IMG/VR virus record: IMGVR_UViG_3300009176_000060
Span: 1-31,751 of that record
Origin: a virus
Direction: 5' to 3' (one strand)
DNA length: 31,751 nt
The notes beneath the pieces are model-generated. The model was given only the letters and a program-made list of their open reading frames with translations. It did not search any database and was not told the origin of the DNA. Each line of letters begins with the position of its first letter. Position 1 is the stretch's first letter. This document shows, piece by piece, positions 15,909 through 23,495 of this stretch. Made by a program: the position numbers and the translations under genes.

Positions 15909-16096
15909 GATAAGGCCTCCACCAGGGCCCGGGCGGCGCGCAGGCGCGTCTCAGCGGCGTGCCGGTGCTTCCAGTAGGACTCGCCGAGATTGACCTTGGT
16001 GCGGACAGCGTCGTCGATTGCCGCCCGCTCCTTGCTCCGCTCGGCCTTGGCCTCCTCGGCGTACTTGGCGACCAGCTTGCGGGCGGCCTCGATCAC
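15905..16096 (-). CDS. Small helical protein, 63 residues
   Basis: GTG at 16096 overlaps the preceding TGA as GTGA, with GGGAGG 6 bases before. A longer frame reaching 16225 is rejected because it runs through the previous gene without a ribosome site. The product is a charged helix throughout (A-A-R-K-L-V-A-K-Y-A-E-E-A-K-A-E-R), perhaps coiled coil. No family recognised. Confidence 0.6.
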   Translation of the reverse strand: MIEAARKLVAKYAEEAKAERSKERAAIDDAVRTKVNLGESYWKHRHAAETRLRAARALVEALS

Positions 16097-16368
16097 GACG
16101 CGCCTCCCTGGTCGGGGTTCACCACTGCTCGCTGCATCGAGTGGAGCTGGAGCTGGAGGAGCATGCCGCTGATCGCTCCGACCAGGGCCGGCGTCGTCGA
16201 GGACGAGGACCACGAGTGGGAGCACGACATCCGGTCGGCGCGCACATAGGCAATCGCCACGCTCGACACCCGGCCCTCCTTGGCGATCTCCAGCATGCGC
16301 TCCAGGACGGTGATGACGTCCGTCTGCTCTTGCGTGTAGGCGGTCTTGAGCTGAACGACCTCGGTCAC
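16093..16368 (-). CDS. Small conserved hypothetical protein, 91 residues
   Basis: GTG start at 16368 in a GTGA overlap. The segment T-D-V-I-T-V-L-E-R-M-L-E-I-A-K-E-G-R-V-S-S-V-A-I is similar to small proteins I associate with phages and genomes of Rhizobiales (helix then a beta strand). Beyond it is a serine-rich patch (S-H-S-W-S-S-S-S) and a helical end. No known biochemical role. Confidence 0.6.
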   Translation of the reverse strand: MTEVVQLKTAYTQEQTDVITVLERMLEIAKEGRVSSVAIAYVRADRMSCSHSWSSSSTTPALVGAISGMLLQLQLHSMQRAVVNPDQGGAS

Positions 16369-16733
16369 TCGACGGTCACCTCGTTGGACGGCGGCGCCGC
16401 CGTCGAGCCCTTGGCGTTGGTCGCGGTCACCGTGCAGGCCCAGACACCAGCGGATGCCAGATGCTCGGCCCCGGTGCCGGCCGGCAGACCGTCACGGGTC
16501 CACTCGTAGGCGTAGCTCGTCGGCTCGTTCTCCCAGTTGCCCATCGTGCAGGTGAGCATGCCATCGGCATCCTCGGCGTAAGGCACATCGCGGACGACCG
16601 GCGGGCCCTTCGGCGCAGCCGCTATCTCGTCCGCCTTGATTTTCTCGCCGAGCGCGGTCAGCTCGTTGGACAGAGCGCCGCCGGCCATCGGCACCATGCG
16701 CTCCAGTTCGGCAATGATCTCGTCGTTCGTCAT
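16365..16733 (-). CDS. Small Ig-like-fold protein, possible capsid decoration
   Basis: 122 residues from ATG 16733, overlapping the preceding DUF3309-type gene as ATGA, with GGGAGG about 9 bases upstream; the 60-residue upstream extension is antisense-like noise and is rejected. The N-terminal 45 residues are helical (N-D-E-I-I-A-E-L-E-R-M). Residues 55-122 form a bacterial Ig-like domain: L-T-C-T-M-G-N-W, then Y-A-Y-E-W-T-R-D-G, then V-W-A-C-T-V-T-A-T-N-A-K-G-S, E-V-T-V-E. The two cysteines are placed like the disulfide of such folds. Ig domains decorate phage capsids and fibres by weak glycan binding. Decoration is inferred. Confidence 0.7.
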   Translation of the reverse strand: MTNDEIIAELERMVPMAGGALSNELTALGEKIKADEIAAAPKGPPVVRDVPYAEDADGMLTCTMGNWENEPTSYAYEWTRDGLPAGTGAEHLASAGVWACTVTATNAKGSTAAPPSNEVTVE

Positions 16734-16897
16734 AGTGACAGGCCTCCCAGCCGTCCGGTGAGTAGCAGGATCAGGAAAATGAGCAGGATCACTCCGATGA
16801 TCCCCGAGGGACCATAACCCCAATTGGCAGCGTAGCCCCACGTAGGAAAGGCTCCAACCAGGAGCAGGACGAGAATCACGATAAGGACGATCGTCAT
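16730..16897 (-). CDS. DUF3309-type small membrane protein
   Basis: 55 residues. ATG 16897 overlaps the stop of the 1100-residue gene (ATGA), GGGAG lies 7 bases upstream, and its TGA overlaps the next ATG (ATGA). Two hydrophobic helices (residues 2-16 and 34-47) flank a tryptophan/glycine centre: A-F-P-T-W-G-Y, N-W-G-Y-G-P-S-G, G-V-I-L-L-I-F-L-I-L-L-L-T-G-R-L. This is the layout of the DUF3309 family, small bacterial membrane proteins of unknown function. Placement near lysis genes makes an envelope-related or lysis-accessory role possible, but that is inference. Confidence 0.75.
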   Translation of the reverse strand: MTIVLIVILVLLLVGAFPTWGYAANWGYGPSGIIGVILLIFLILLLTGRLGGLSL

Positions 16898-19800
16898 TTC
16901 GGTTCTCCCGCAAACGGGTCGTGATCGACCGGCGTCAGCCTCACTCCCGGCGGGGCGACGACGGGGTCGCTTCGCCAGTCTCCCGCTCCTCCCGCAGGTC
17001 CGCCGGCCACTTGACCCTGCTCAGCCCCGCGAACAGCTCCTGCTCCAGGGCTAGCTGCTCCTCGGTCTGATCGGCTGGATGCGAGCCGGTCAAGGGCTTG
17101 GGGGTCGACTCCGGATTGTTCGTACCACGGGGCATTGCCTGACTCCGTTACCTTGAAACCCTTGGGGACGACCCTAGCCTTGCGCTTCTTGACGTCCGCG
17201 AGGAACTGACGCCACGCCGGCACGCTGAACTCATAGGTGTTCCCTGTCGGCACAGTATAGCTGAAATACGGGGCGCCATTCTCGTCGCGCGCATACCGGG
17301 CGCCGTAGGCGAAAGCGCCGTACTCGCCCTCCTTGGCTGACACCGTCGAGATGGCGGGAACGTTCCGCCGCCCCAGGGCGTCTTCCATGATCGCCCCCAA
17401 GGTGCCGTGCGAGGCCTCTTGCTGGCTGTGGGCAACCCAGCTCTCCCAGTGGAAGCGCCCGATGCTTGCGTCCTCGCGGCGCCGCCCGGCGGCCTCGTAG
17501 ATGTCACCGATCTTTGCCCCGAGGGTCCGCTCGATCGCCTCGTAGACCAGGAGGCCACGAGCGCCGTAGGTGAGGTTCGACAGGGCCGTGCCGGTGACGA
17601 CCTTCTTGTTGACCTTCTGGCCATCGTAGATGTTGCGATCGGCGAAGCGGCCGTCGTCCCAGAGCTGCCGGGTCTGCACCCGGTCGATCACCATGACATC
17701 CTTCTTGCCGGCCACGAGCAGCGTGAACGACACGACCTTGTTGTCGATGCCGACGCCCTCGCCGAACTTCATGAACTCGCGACGGATTTGCGGGCCGGTC
17801 ATCTCGGGGTCGGCGAGCATGTCGTGCAGCCGCTGGAGATTGGAAATGCCGTCCGCGCCCAGGCGGCCCATCTTCAGCAGGAAGTGGGTTCCGAAGGCGT
17901 TGAGATTGTGCAGGGCGCCGGAGCCCGGCAGTCCGGTATCCTTGGGCGCCACCGAGGCCGCCCACTCCTTGTAGGCCGGGATGTCGTCCTTGGTGAACTC
18001 GCCGCGCGCCGCCTTCCGGATCCACTCATTGGCCCCACTGAAGGCGTCGATGAAGAGCGATTCCTGCGTGTAGGGCGACACGCCCCGCGACAGGAACGAC
18101 CACATGAAGAGCTTGCCGGTGGTGACCGGGGAGAGCCGCCCCGCCTCGTAAGCCTGCCGCATCCTGGCCGCCTCGGCGAAGCCGTGATCGGCATCGGCGA
18201 TCTGCCCCGGCGACAGCGAGGCGATCTTCCGCGCCGCGCCGTCGCCGTTGATGTCGCGGATGAAGGCGTAGGGCGGGATGGGCACCTCATCGCTGGCGAA
18301 GGCATGCGCCATCATCTGCGACCAGTCCTTGGGGGTTTCAGTGGCCCTCGGGAAGCCGGCCATGAGCAGATCGATATTGTCGAGCTGGGCCTGGGCGTTC
18401 TTGTTGGTCGTGGCTTGGGTGATCAGTGGCTTGTCGGGCAGAACGCCAGGGTTCCGGACCCTGACCCGGAGGTCAGGCACAAAGCCGAGCCTGTTGCCCG
18501 GCTCGCGCGCAGACATCAGCCCGGCCGCGAGACGCCCGCCCCGGCCACCTGCGTAAAGCGTCCACTCCGGCATCAGCCCGATCTTCTGCGGCGCGTACTG
18601 CGTGTCGTCACCGGAGGCATGGCGATTCTTCTCGCCGTGCGGGCCGTAATTGACCCAGCTATTCTGGCCTCGCGTCTCCGATGCCAGTGCTCGCTGGGCA
18701 GGAGGTGTGAACATGTCCCGGTGGATCCGGAAGGCGTTGTGTTCACCCTCGGCGCGGAACCCGACGCCCTCTTTGTAGTGGCCAAAATAGTCGTGAACGA
18801 TCCTGAAAATATCGTTGGCGACGACCGGCTGGCCGCTGATCACCTCGCTGGTCGGTCGCAGCATCGGATTGTCGCGCATCGCCGCCGCGGCCTCGGCGCC
18901 CGTCCCGAACCCCTCGCTGGTCGGAAACACCCACAGGTGATTGTTCTCGCGAATGTCCTGCATCGCCATTCGCGGATTCGACTTGTAGGGATTGGTGCCG
19001 GGCGGGTTGAACTCGACCTTGAGGCCGGTGCGCTTGACGGCCTCCCACTGCGCCATCGTCTCGTCGATCAGGGCGCCGTAGGCGGACTGAACGGCCGGAT
19101 CGTCCGGCGCATGTGGCATGTCCTCAAAGGCCTGGGCGGTCTTGGCCGCCTTCTCCTTGTCAACCTTCTTGTACTTGTTGGTCGGATTGTAGGGGATCCC
19201 GGCCTCGGCCATGTAGTCGGCCGCCGCCTTGCGGGCGACGGCACTCGGGCCGGGAACATGGACGCTACCGTCGGCAAGCTCGATCGGTTTGCGCGGCAGG
19301 CCTTCTAGCGGGGGCTCACCGGCCGCCGCAAGATCGGCTTCCGCTGATGCCTGTCGAACGCGCGGCTCTCCGCCTCCCCCTCCGCCTTCGGATCCCAGTC
19401 CTCCTCCAGCGGGCCGTGGGAGCGCAGCTCGTTCTTCTCCGCCTCCGATAGCAGAGGTTTCTGCTGCTGCTGGTTTGGCACCGACTCGCTCCCGCTGTAT
19501 GAGCCAACTCTTCTGGTTGAGAGTTAGCTGCCGCGGATCATAGCCCATACCGACCAGGATGTCGTCCATCTGGGCCACGGTCATGGCCGCGCCGGAGTAA
19601 TCCGCAGGCAACGAGCCCTTGGCCAAGTCCGCAGCGGCGGCCCCTGTCGCCACCTTGGCAAAGGGGCGGTCGGCAGCCACCCTCGCCGCCTCGGGCAAGA
19701 CAGGCTCCCGGCCGACAGCCTTGCCGGCAACTACCAATCGGTTGGTCGTAACCGGAGTGCCCTTGCCGCCGAACATGCTCAGATTCGTGGCGGCCTCGAC

Positions 19801-20196
19801 AGCCCTCGTAGCCTCGTCTGGCACCGTCGCTAACCGCGCCTCGTACTCCGACTGCGTCTCATCAGGTAGCCGTATAGGAGGGCCGCCATGCCCAGAGATG
19901 TACTCTGCCGAACGCGCCAGCGACGCCGGGATCTCCGGGATGCTCGCAGCCATCCGCACCGGGAGGCCGGCAAGGTGCATCATTGCGTCGATCCTGGAAC
20001 CAGTGCCCTCCGCCAGCCGACGCCGCCGCGCCTCTTCCTCCAGCTCGCCACGTAGACCGATGCGGGTCATGTAGCGGCGGCTGCGCTCTGACCATACCGG
20101 CTCGTACCAGCGCGGATCGTTGTCGGCCCAGTCAGCCTCGCCGCTGCCCGAGGCCTCGCTGAAGTCGATGTTCTGGCGGGTGAGCGCGTTGGCCAC
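16894..20196 (-). CDS. 1100-residue multidomain phage protein (polyvalent/virion type)
   Basis: GTG 20196 directly follows the endolysin stop; GGAGG is 11 bases upstream. Residues 1-335: loosely folded, with a Gly/Glu-rich linker (about 260-285). Residues 336-545 are a domain recurring in large phage proteins: Y-N-P-T-N-K-Y, R-E-N-N-H-L-W-V-F-P-T-S-E-G-F-G, I-V-H-D-Y-F-G-H, E-T-R-G-Q-N-S-W-V-N-Y-G-P, Q-K-I-G-L-M-P-E-W. Residues 600-1020 form a second module: K-L-F-M-W-S-F-L-S-R-G, V-I-D-R-V-Q-T-R-Q-L-W, G-R-F-H-W-E-S-W. The C-terminal 70 residues are disordered and end with D-W-R-S-D-P-V-V and H-D-P-F-A-G. It may be a cargo protein delivered with DNA. Activity unknown. Confidence 0.65.
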   Translation of the reverse strand: MANALTRQNIDFSEASGSGEADWADNDPRWYEPVWSERSRRYMTRIGLRGELEEEARRRRLAEGTGSRIDAMMHLAGLPVRMAASIPEIPASLARSAEYISGHGGPPIRLPDETQSEYEARLATVPDEATRAVEAATNLSMFGGKGTPVTTNRLVVAGKAVGREPVLPEAARVAADRPFAKVATGAAAADLAKGSLPADYSGAAMTVAQMDDILVGMGYDPRQLTLNQKSWLIQRERVGAKPAAAETSAIGGGEERAALPRPAGGGLGSEGGGGGGEPRVRQASAEADLAAAGEPPLEGLPRKPIELADGSVHVPGPSAVARKAAADYMAEAGIPYNPTNKYKKVDKEKAAKTAQAFEDMPHAPDDPAVQSAYGALIDETMAQWEAVKRTGLKVEFNPPGTNPYKSNPRMAMQDIRENNHLWVFPTSEGFGTGAEAAAAMRDNPMLRPTSEVISGQPVVANDIFRIVHDYFGHYKEGVGFRAEGEHNAFRIHRDMFTPPAQRALASETRGQNSWVNYGPHGEKNRHASGDDTQYAPQKIGLMPEWTLYAGGRGGRLAAGLMSAREPGNRLGFVPDLRVRVRNPGVLPDKPLITQATTNKNAQAQLDNIDLLMAGFPRATETPKDWSQMMAHAFASDEVPIPPYAFIRDINGDGAARKIASLSPGQIADADHGFAEAARMRQAYEAGRLSPVTTGKLFMWSFLSRGVSPYTQESLFIDAFSGANEWIRKAARGEFTKDDIPAYKEWAASVAPKDTGLPGSGALHNLNAFGTHFLLKMGRLGADGISNLQRLHDMLADPEMTGPQIRREFMKFGEGVGIDNKVVSFTLLVAGKKDVMVIDRVQTRQLWDDGRFADRNIYDGQKVNKKVVTGTALSNLTYGARGLLVYEAIERTLGAKIGDIYEAAGRRREDASIGRFHWESWVAHSQQEASHGTLGAIMEDALGRRNVPAISTVSAKEGEYGAFAYGARYARDENGAPYFSYTVPTGNTYEFSVPAWRQFLADVKKRKARVVPKGFKVTESGNAPWYEQSGVDPQALDRLASSRSDRGAASPGAGAVRGAEQGQVAGGPAGGAGDWRSDPVVAPPGVRLTPVDHDPFAGEPK

Positions 20197-20892
20197 CTAC
20201 CGACGCGCCTCCAGGAGCCAGCTCACACGCTCGCGGAAGAGGTCGCCGGCATTGTCCTCGGGCCGCCAGGGCAGGATGTTTATGTCCCACTTTCCGTCCT
20301 GGGCGATACCCAACGAGTCTTGTACCTCACCGTGCTGCAACAACGTCTTGGCGGTGACCGCGATGCCATAGGCGACACAGAGGTCGGCCGCGACGGCAGC
20401 GAGCACCGCCCACTGGATCGGCTTCAGCGGATAGCCACCGGCCTGGAAGGGCGACTCCTGGGCCCCTGCCATCGCGCAAGCGCTGATGCCGATCGAGCCA
20501 CTGTTGCAGCTCTTTGTGTGGGCCGCATAACCGTCGTTGTCGCTGGTGCTGACGTTGGCCGTGATCGGCTTGTCGCCGCGCCAGAGGCGGCCCTCTCCGT
20601 CCACGACGATGTGGTAGTGCTCCAGGTCGGTCGAGGAGACGATGTAGCCACCCGCCGTCCAGTGGACGATGATGCGCTCCATCGCGCACTGCGGCATCCA
20701 GTCCGCCGGCACGACGCCCATGCCACCCGCCGGCACGTCGCCGGGGTCGGCGGCAAGGTCGGTGCCGACCTCGAACCACGCCTCGCAGGCGGCGGCGCTC
20801 TCAGCGCCCCAGTAACCGTCCGCACCGTATTTCGGCAGGCTGTAGCCGTGTGCCAGGAGAAGCTTTTGTAGCTCGATCGGTGTCAGGATCAT
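20197..20892 (-). CDS. Endolysin: N-acetylmuramoyl-L-alanine amidase with PG-binding domain
   Basis: 231 residues. Residues 5-45 form a small peptidoglycan-binding module (L-Q-K-L-L-L-A-H-G-Y, A-D-G-Y-W-G-A-E-S). Residues 70-230 are an amidase type 2 domain: I-I-V-H-W-T-A-G with H77 as first zinc ligand, E-H-Y-H-I-V-V-D-G, A-A-H-T-K-S-C-N-S-G-S-I-G-I-S, L-L-Q-H-G-E-V with H187, and G-K-W-D-I-N with D203 as third ligand. It cuts the bond between muramic acid and the stem peptide at lysis. No signal peptide, so it needs the upstream holin candidate. ATG overlaps the holin stop as ATGA. Confidence 0.85.
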   Translation of the reverse strand: MILTPIELQKLLLAHGYSLPKYGADGYWGAESAAACEAWFEVGTDLAADPGDVPAGGMGVVPADWMPQCAMERIIVHWTAGGYIVSSTDLEHYHIVVDGEGRLWRGDKPITANVSTSDNDGYAAHTKSCNSGSIGISACAMAGAQESPFQAGGYPLKPIQWAVLAAVAADLCVAYGIAVTAKTLLQHGEVQDSLGIAQDGKWDINILPWRPEDNAGDLFRERVSWLLEARR

Positions 20893-21095
20893 GGGTCCAC
20901 CTTTTTTCCCACAATGAATCCGGCCAGGGCCCCGACGATCGCGCCGCCTATGGCGATCATCGCCTGCCCGCCGACGTCACTCATCGCCCGGCCCCAGAAA
21001 CCGACGGCCGCCGCCCCGATAACCAGCGTGAGGCCGATGCAGGTGGCGAGGATCACCGCAGCAATGCCCCGGTAGTCCATCACATATCCAGCCAT
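20889..21095 (-). CDS. Putative holin (two membrane segments)
   Basis: 68 residues from ATG 21095, or 63 from ATG 21080, which overlaps the small upstream gene as TGATG; a GTG at 21104 is also in frame. Two hydrophobic helices: about residues 10-33 (G-I-A-A-V-I-L-A-T-C-I-G-L-T-L-V-I-G) and 43-63 (A-M-I-A-I-G-G-A-I-V-G-A-L-A-G-F-I-V), ending in K-K-V-D-P. Size, topology and position directly before the endolysin fit a class II holin. Two nearby starts could give holin and antiholin forms, as in lambda, but neither has a strong ribosome site. Family not recognised by sequence. Confidence 0.6.
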   Translation of the reverse strand: MAGYVMDYRGIAAVILATCIGLTLVIGAAAVGFWGRAMSDVGGQAMIAIGGAIVGALAGFIVGKKVDP

Positions 21096-21250
21096 AGGTT
21101 CCACGGGTGCCGGATGGCTGCGAGCTTGAAGTGGTCGCGGTTACGCCGCTGCGACGCATGACCGTAGCGCCACTTGTGGATCAGGCGGAGGCGGCGCTTG
21201 CGATCGAGCGCCAGGGCGATCGACTCACGCAAGGTCAGATACCTACTCAC
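21080..21250 (-). CDS. Small basic protein between portal and holin (56 residues)
   Basis: GTG 21250 overlaps the portal stop by 8 bases, with GAGGGTGGA just upstream, and its TGA overlaps the ATG at 21080. The product is strongly basic and aromatic (R-K-R-R-L-R-L-I-H-K-W-R-Y-G-H, then R-H-P-W-N-L-W-L-D-M). It neatly fills the only gap between portal and holin in an otherwise gapless operon, which supports its being real. No family recognised; it could be a lysis regulator or just spacer-derived. Confidence 0.5.
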   Translation of the reverse strand: MSRYLTLRESIALALDRKRRLRLIHKWRYGHASQRRNRDHFKLAAIRHPWNLWLDM

Positions 21251-23495
21251 TGTCCACCCTCAGAAACTTGCCCGGCCGCGCCTCATCGGGGAGGTAGTAC
21301 TGCCCGTCGGGAGCCTGCTCGGCACCCTCGACCGGCGGCACCACCGGGTCGTTCTGCCAGTCTTCGCCTTCCTCCTCGGTGGCGGCCTCCTCCTCGGTGG
21401 CGGCCTCTGCCTCAGCCTCCGGCTCCTCGCCGGTATCGCTCGGCTCCGCCCGCTGCTCCAAGCCCATGTCCTTGAGGAGCTTCTCGATGATCGGCCGCAG
21501 CGTCTCCTCGCTGAGATCGGACTGCGCGTTGCCGACCTCCTTGAGCCTGCGGGTGTCGGCGTCCTGCTGCTCGATCCGGCGCCGCTCGGCGTGATCTTTA
21601 ATTTGCAGCTCCTGCTTGGCGAGCTTGTCCATCGTCTCGGTGAGCAGGCTCTGGAGGCTCTGGTTCTGCGCCTGGGCAGCCTGGAGAGCTGCGTCGGGGC
21701 CCTCTCCGGTCGCCTCGGGCGGAACCATCCTCTTCAAGCGATCCGCGATTTCGTCGGCGCCGGGGAAGTCGGCGTTCCTGAACATCAGGTCGCCGATCAC
21801 CGTGACGAGCTGCTGGTTGGCGGTCGTGATCTGCACGAACGCATCCCACGCCTCCTGCCTCCTGGTCGCGTAGTTCGGGCCGATATCAGAATCGACCCAG
21901 TACCTGCCGACACGCGGGTTGAAGATCACCCACGTCTTGTCGTCGGGGCCCGTCTCCTCGGCATAGGCAACGTCTGAGGTGGGGTCGATCTGAATGAGCT
22001 GCTCGGTGCCGTCCTCGGCCAGGATCTGGCGGACCTGTTTCGACGAGTAGATGTGCGGAGCGATGTCCAGGATGATGTTGCCCACCTGCCGGATCGCCGT
22101 CGCGAGGCCGTCAATGTAGTGGTAGGTGGACTGGTCGCCCTTGCGCTGGCGCTCGTTGATTGCGATGCCACTGATCGCATTGGTCGGCTGCCCGAAATTC
22201 TCCTCGCGCTGGCCGCTGACCATCATCAGCTCCTCGCGCGCCACCATCATGCCCTGGATGTAGCCCTGCGCCATCTCCGGCGGGTCGATCGGCGTCGGCG
22301 GCGGCAATTGCCGGCCCTCGCTGTCGAAGGCGTTGATGGGGATGTAGGGGTAGTTGCTCGTGTTGATCGTCTTGAAGTAGGCGTCGAGGCTCTCGGTGCT
22401 GCCAACGGGGATAAACCATTTCGCCTTGGTCTGGAGAGCCACCTGCTCGACCGCATTGGATGTCCAGAAATTGTACATCCGCTGCGCGTCTTTCATGCCG
22501 CGCGTGTGTCCCTTCCTATCGAGCTGACCCTCGATCACCGCCTCCTCACCGACGACCGGGACCAGCGGCACGTAGCGGCCCGGCCACTTGCCGCGATCGA
22601 CGATGTCGTTGCCGGCTATTTTGACCCAGCGGATCTCCTCGTCCAGGAAATCGCGGCTGCGGACGATGTCGCCGGGATCGATCTGCTGGCGGATGGCGGC
22701 CGGGATCTTCGACCACTGAAATTGCTGCGGCTCGCCCCCTGCGTCGGAGTTCCGGACCAGGACCAGCCGGTCCTTTTTGAGCACCTTGTAAAAATACTCG
22801 GCTTGCCTGATGTGATCCTGGTCGATCCAACCCTGCGAGTTGCCGAGCGCGGCCTCGCTGACCTTGCCTTTCATGTGCGGGTATTCAGCGAGGAAGTCGC
22901 TGCGCGGCGTGTCGTCGAAGTAGAAGCCGAAGCGCGCGTCCGACCCGTCGACCTCGTTCTTGTCGGGGTCCAAAAACACATTCAGCGGGTTCCTTACCCG
23001 CCTGATGTAAATCTCCTTGTCGAACGTCCCCGGCACGTAGTCCCAGTCCACCCGGAGATAGCCGAGGCCGCTCTGCACCTGGAAATCAGAGGCCGTCGAG
23101 TAGGCGCTCGTCGCCTTGCTGATGCGCTCGATGTGGCGGACCAAACCCATCCAGATTTTGGCGGCCTCGAACGTCGCCTGCTCGCCCACCGGGCTCACCT
23201 TGATCGAGGGCTTGTTCTGCTTCGCGTCGTTGGTGATCTGGAGATTGTGTTGCCTGATTTTATTCACGGTCAGGCGCGGCTTGTACCCCGCCGGATCGTC
23301 ACGCTTCGTGCTCCACAGGTAGCCCGGCCACTGCCAGCCGTTATCGGGATCCGCCCAATGAAATTTCTGGTCCGCGAGCCAGCGTTGCTGGGCGGTGCCC
23401 TCGAAATCCTTGCAGCGCTGCCAGCGCGCCTTGGCGATCGCGATGATCTGCTCGTCGCCATGCATGACCTCGATGGCGGTTTCCTCTGGCGTCAT
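21243..23495 (-). CDS. Portal protein, P22 family
   Basis: 750 residues from ATG 23495, which overlaps the terminase stop (ATGA) and has AGGTGG 8 bases upstream; GTG 23507 would add four residues. Length matches P22 gp1 (725). Family features: W-A-D-P-D-N-G-W-Q-W-P near residue 50, R-L-T-V-N-K-I-R-Q-H, Y-L-R-V-D-W-D-Y, N-P-L-N-V-F-L-D-P, a long crown/barrel region with N-A-I-S-G-I-A-I-N-E-R-Q-R-K-G, and a helical barrel near residues 610-690 (Q-A-A-Q-A-Q-N-Q-S-L-Q-S). The acidic tail has a duplicated E-E-E-A-A-T and ends with D-W-Q-N-D-P-V-V. It forms the dodecameric DNA channel at the vertex. One cysteine only. Confidence 0.87.
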   Translation of the reverse strand: MTPEETAIEVMHGDEQIIAIAKARWQRCKDFEGTAQQRWLADQKFHWADPDNGWQWPGYLWSTKRDDPAGYKPRLTVNKIRQHNLQITNDAKQNKPSIKVSPVGEQATFEAAKIWMGLVRHIERISKATSAYSTASDFQVQSGLGYLRVDWDYVPGTFDKEIYIRRVRNPLNVFLDPDKNEVDGSDARFGFYFDDTPRSDFLAEYPHMKGKVSEAALGNSQGWIDQDHIRQAEYFYKVLKKDRLVLVRNSDAGGEPQQFQWSKIPAAIRQQIDPGDIVRSRDFLDEEIRWVKIAGNDIVDRGKWPGRYVPLVPVVGEEAVIEGQLDRKGHTRGMKDAQRMYNFWTSNAVEQVALQTKAKWFIPVGSTESLDAYFKTINTSNYPYIPINAFDSEGRQLPPPTPIDPPEMAQGYIQGMMVAREELMMVSGQREENFGQPTNAISGIAINERQRKGDQSTYHYIDGLATAIRQVGNIILDIAPHIYSSKQVRQILAEDGTEQLIQIDPTSDVAYAEETGPDDKTWVIFNPRVGRYWVDSDIGPNYATRRQEAWDAFVQITTANQQLVTVIGDLMFRNADFPGADEIADRLKRMVPPEATGEGPDAALQAAQAQNQSLQSLLTETMDKLAKQELQIKDHAERRRIEQQDADTRRLKEVGNAQSDLSEETLRPIIEKLLKDMGLEQRAEPSDTGEEPEAEAEAATEEEAATEEEGEDWQNDPVVPPVEGAEQAPDGQYYLPDEARPGKFLRVDSE
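21371..21406 (-). repeat. Perfect 18-bp tandem duplication in the portal C-terminus
   Basis: Two identical 18-base copies lie head to tail at 21371-21388 and 21389-21406. They encode a repeated six-residue acidic unit (E-E-E-A-A-T). Identity at DNA level suggests a recent slippage event in a disordered tail. Confidence 0.8.

Noticed and set aside
17407-19308. Plus-strand open frame of 633 codons
   Set aside because: Lies entirely antisense to the 1100-residue protein; composition is typical of reverse-strand reading of GC-rich codons.
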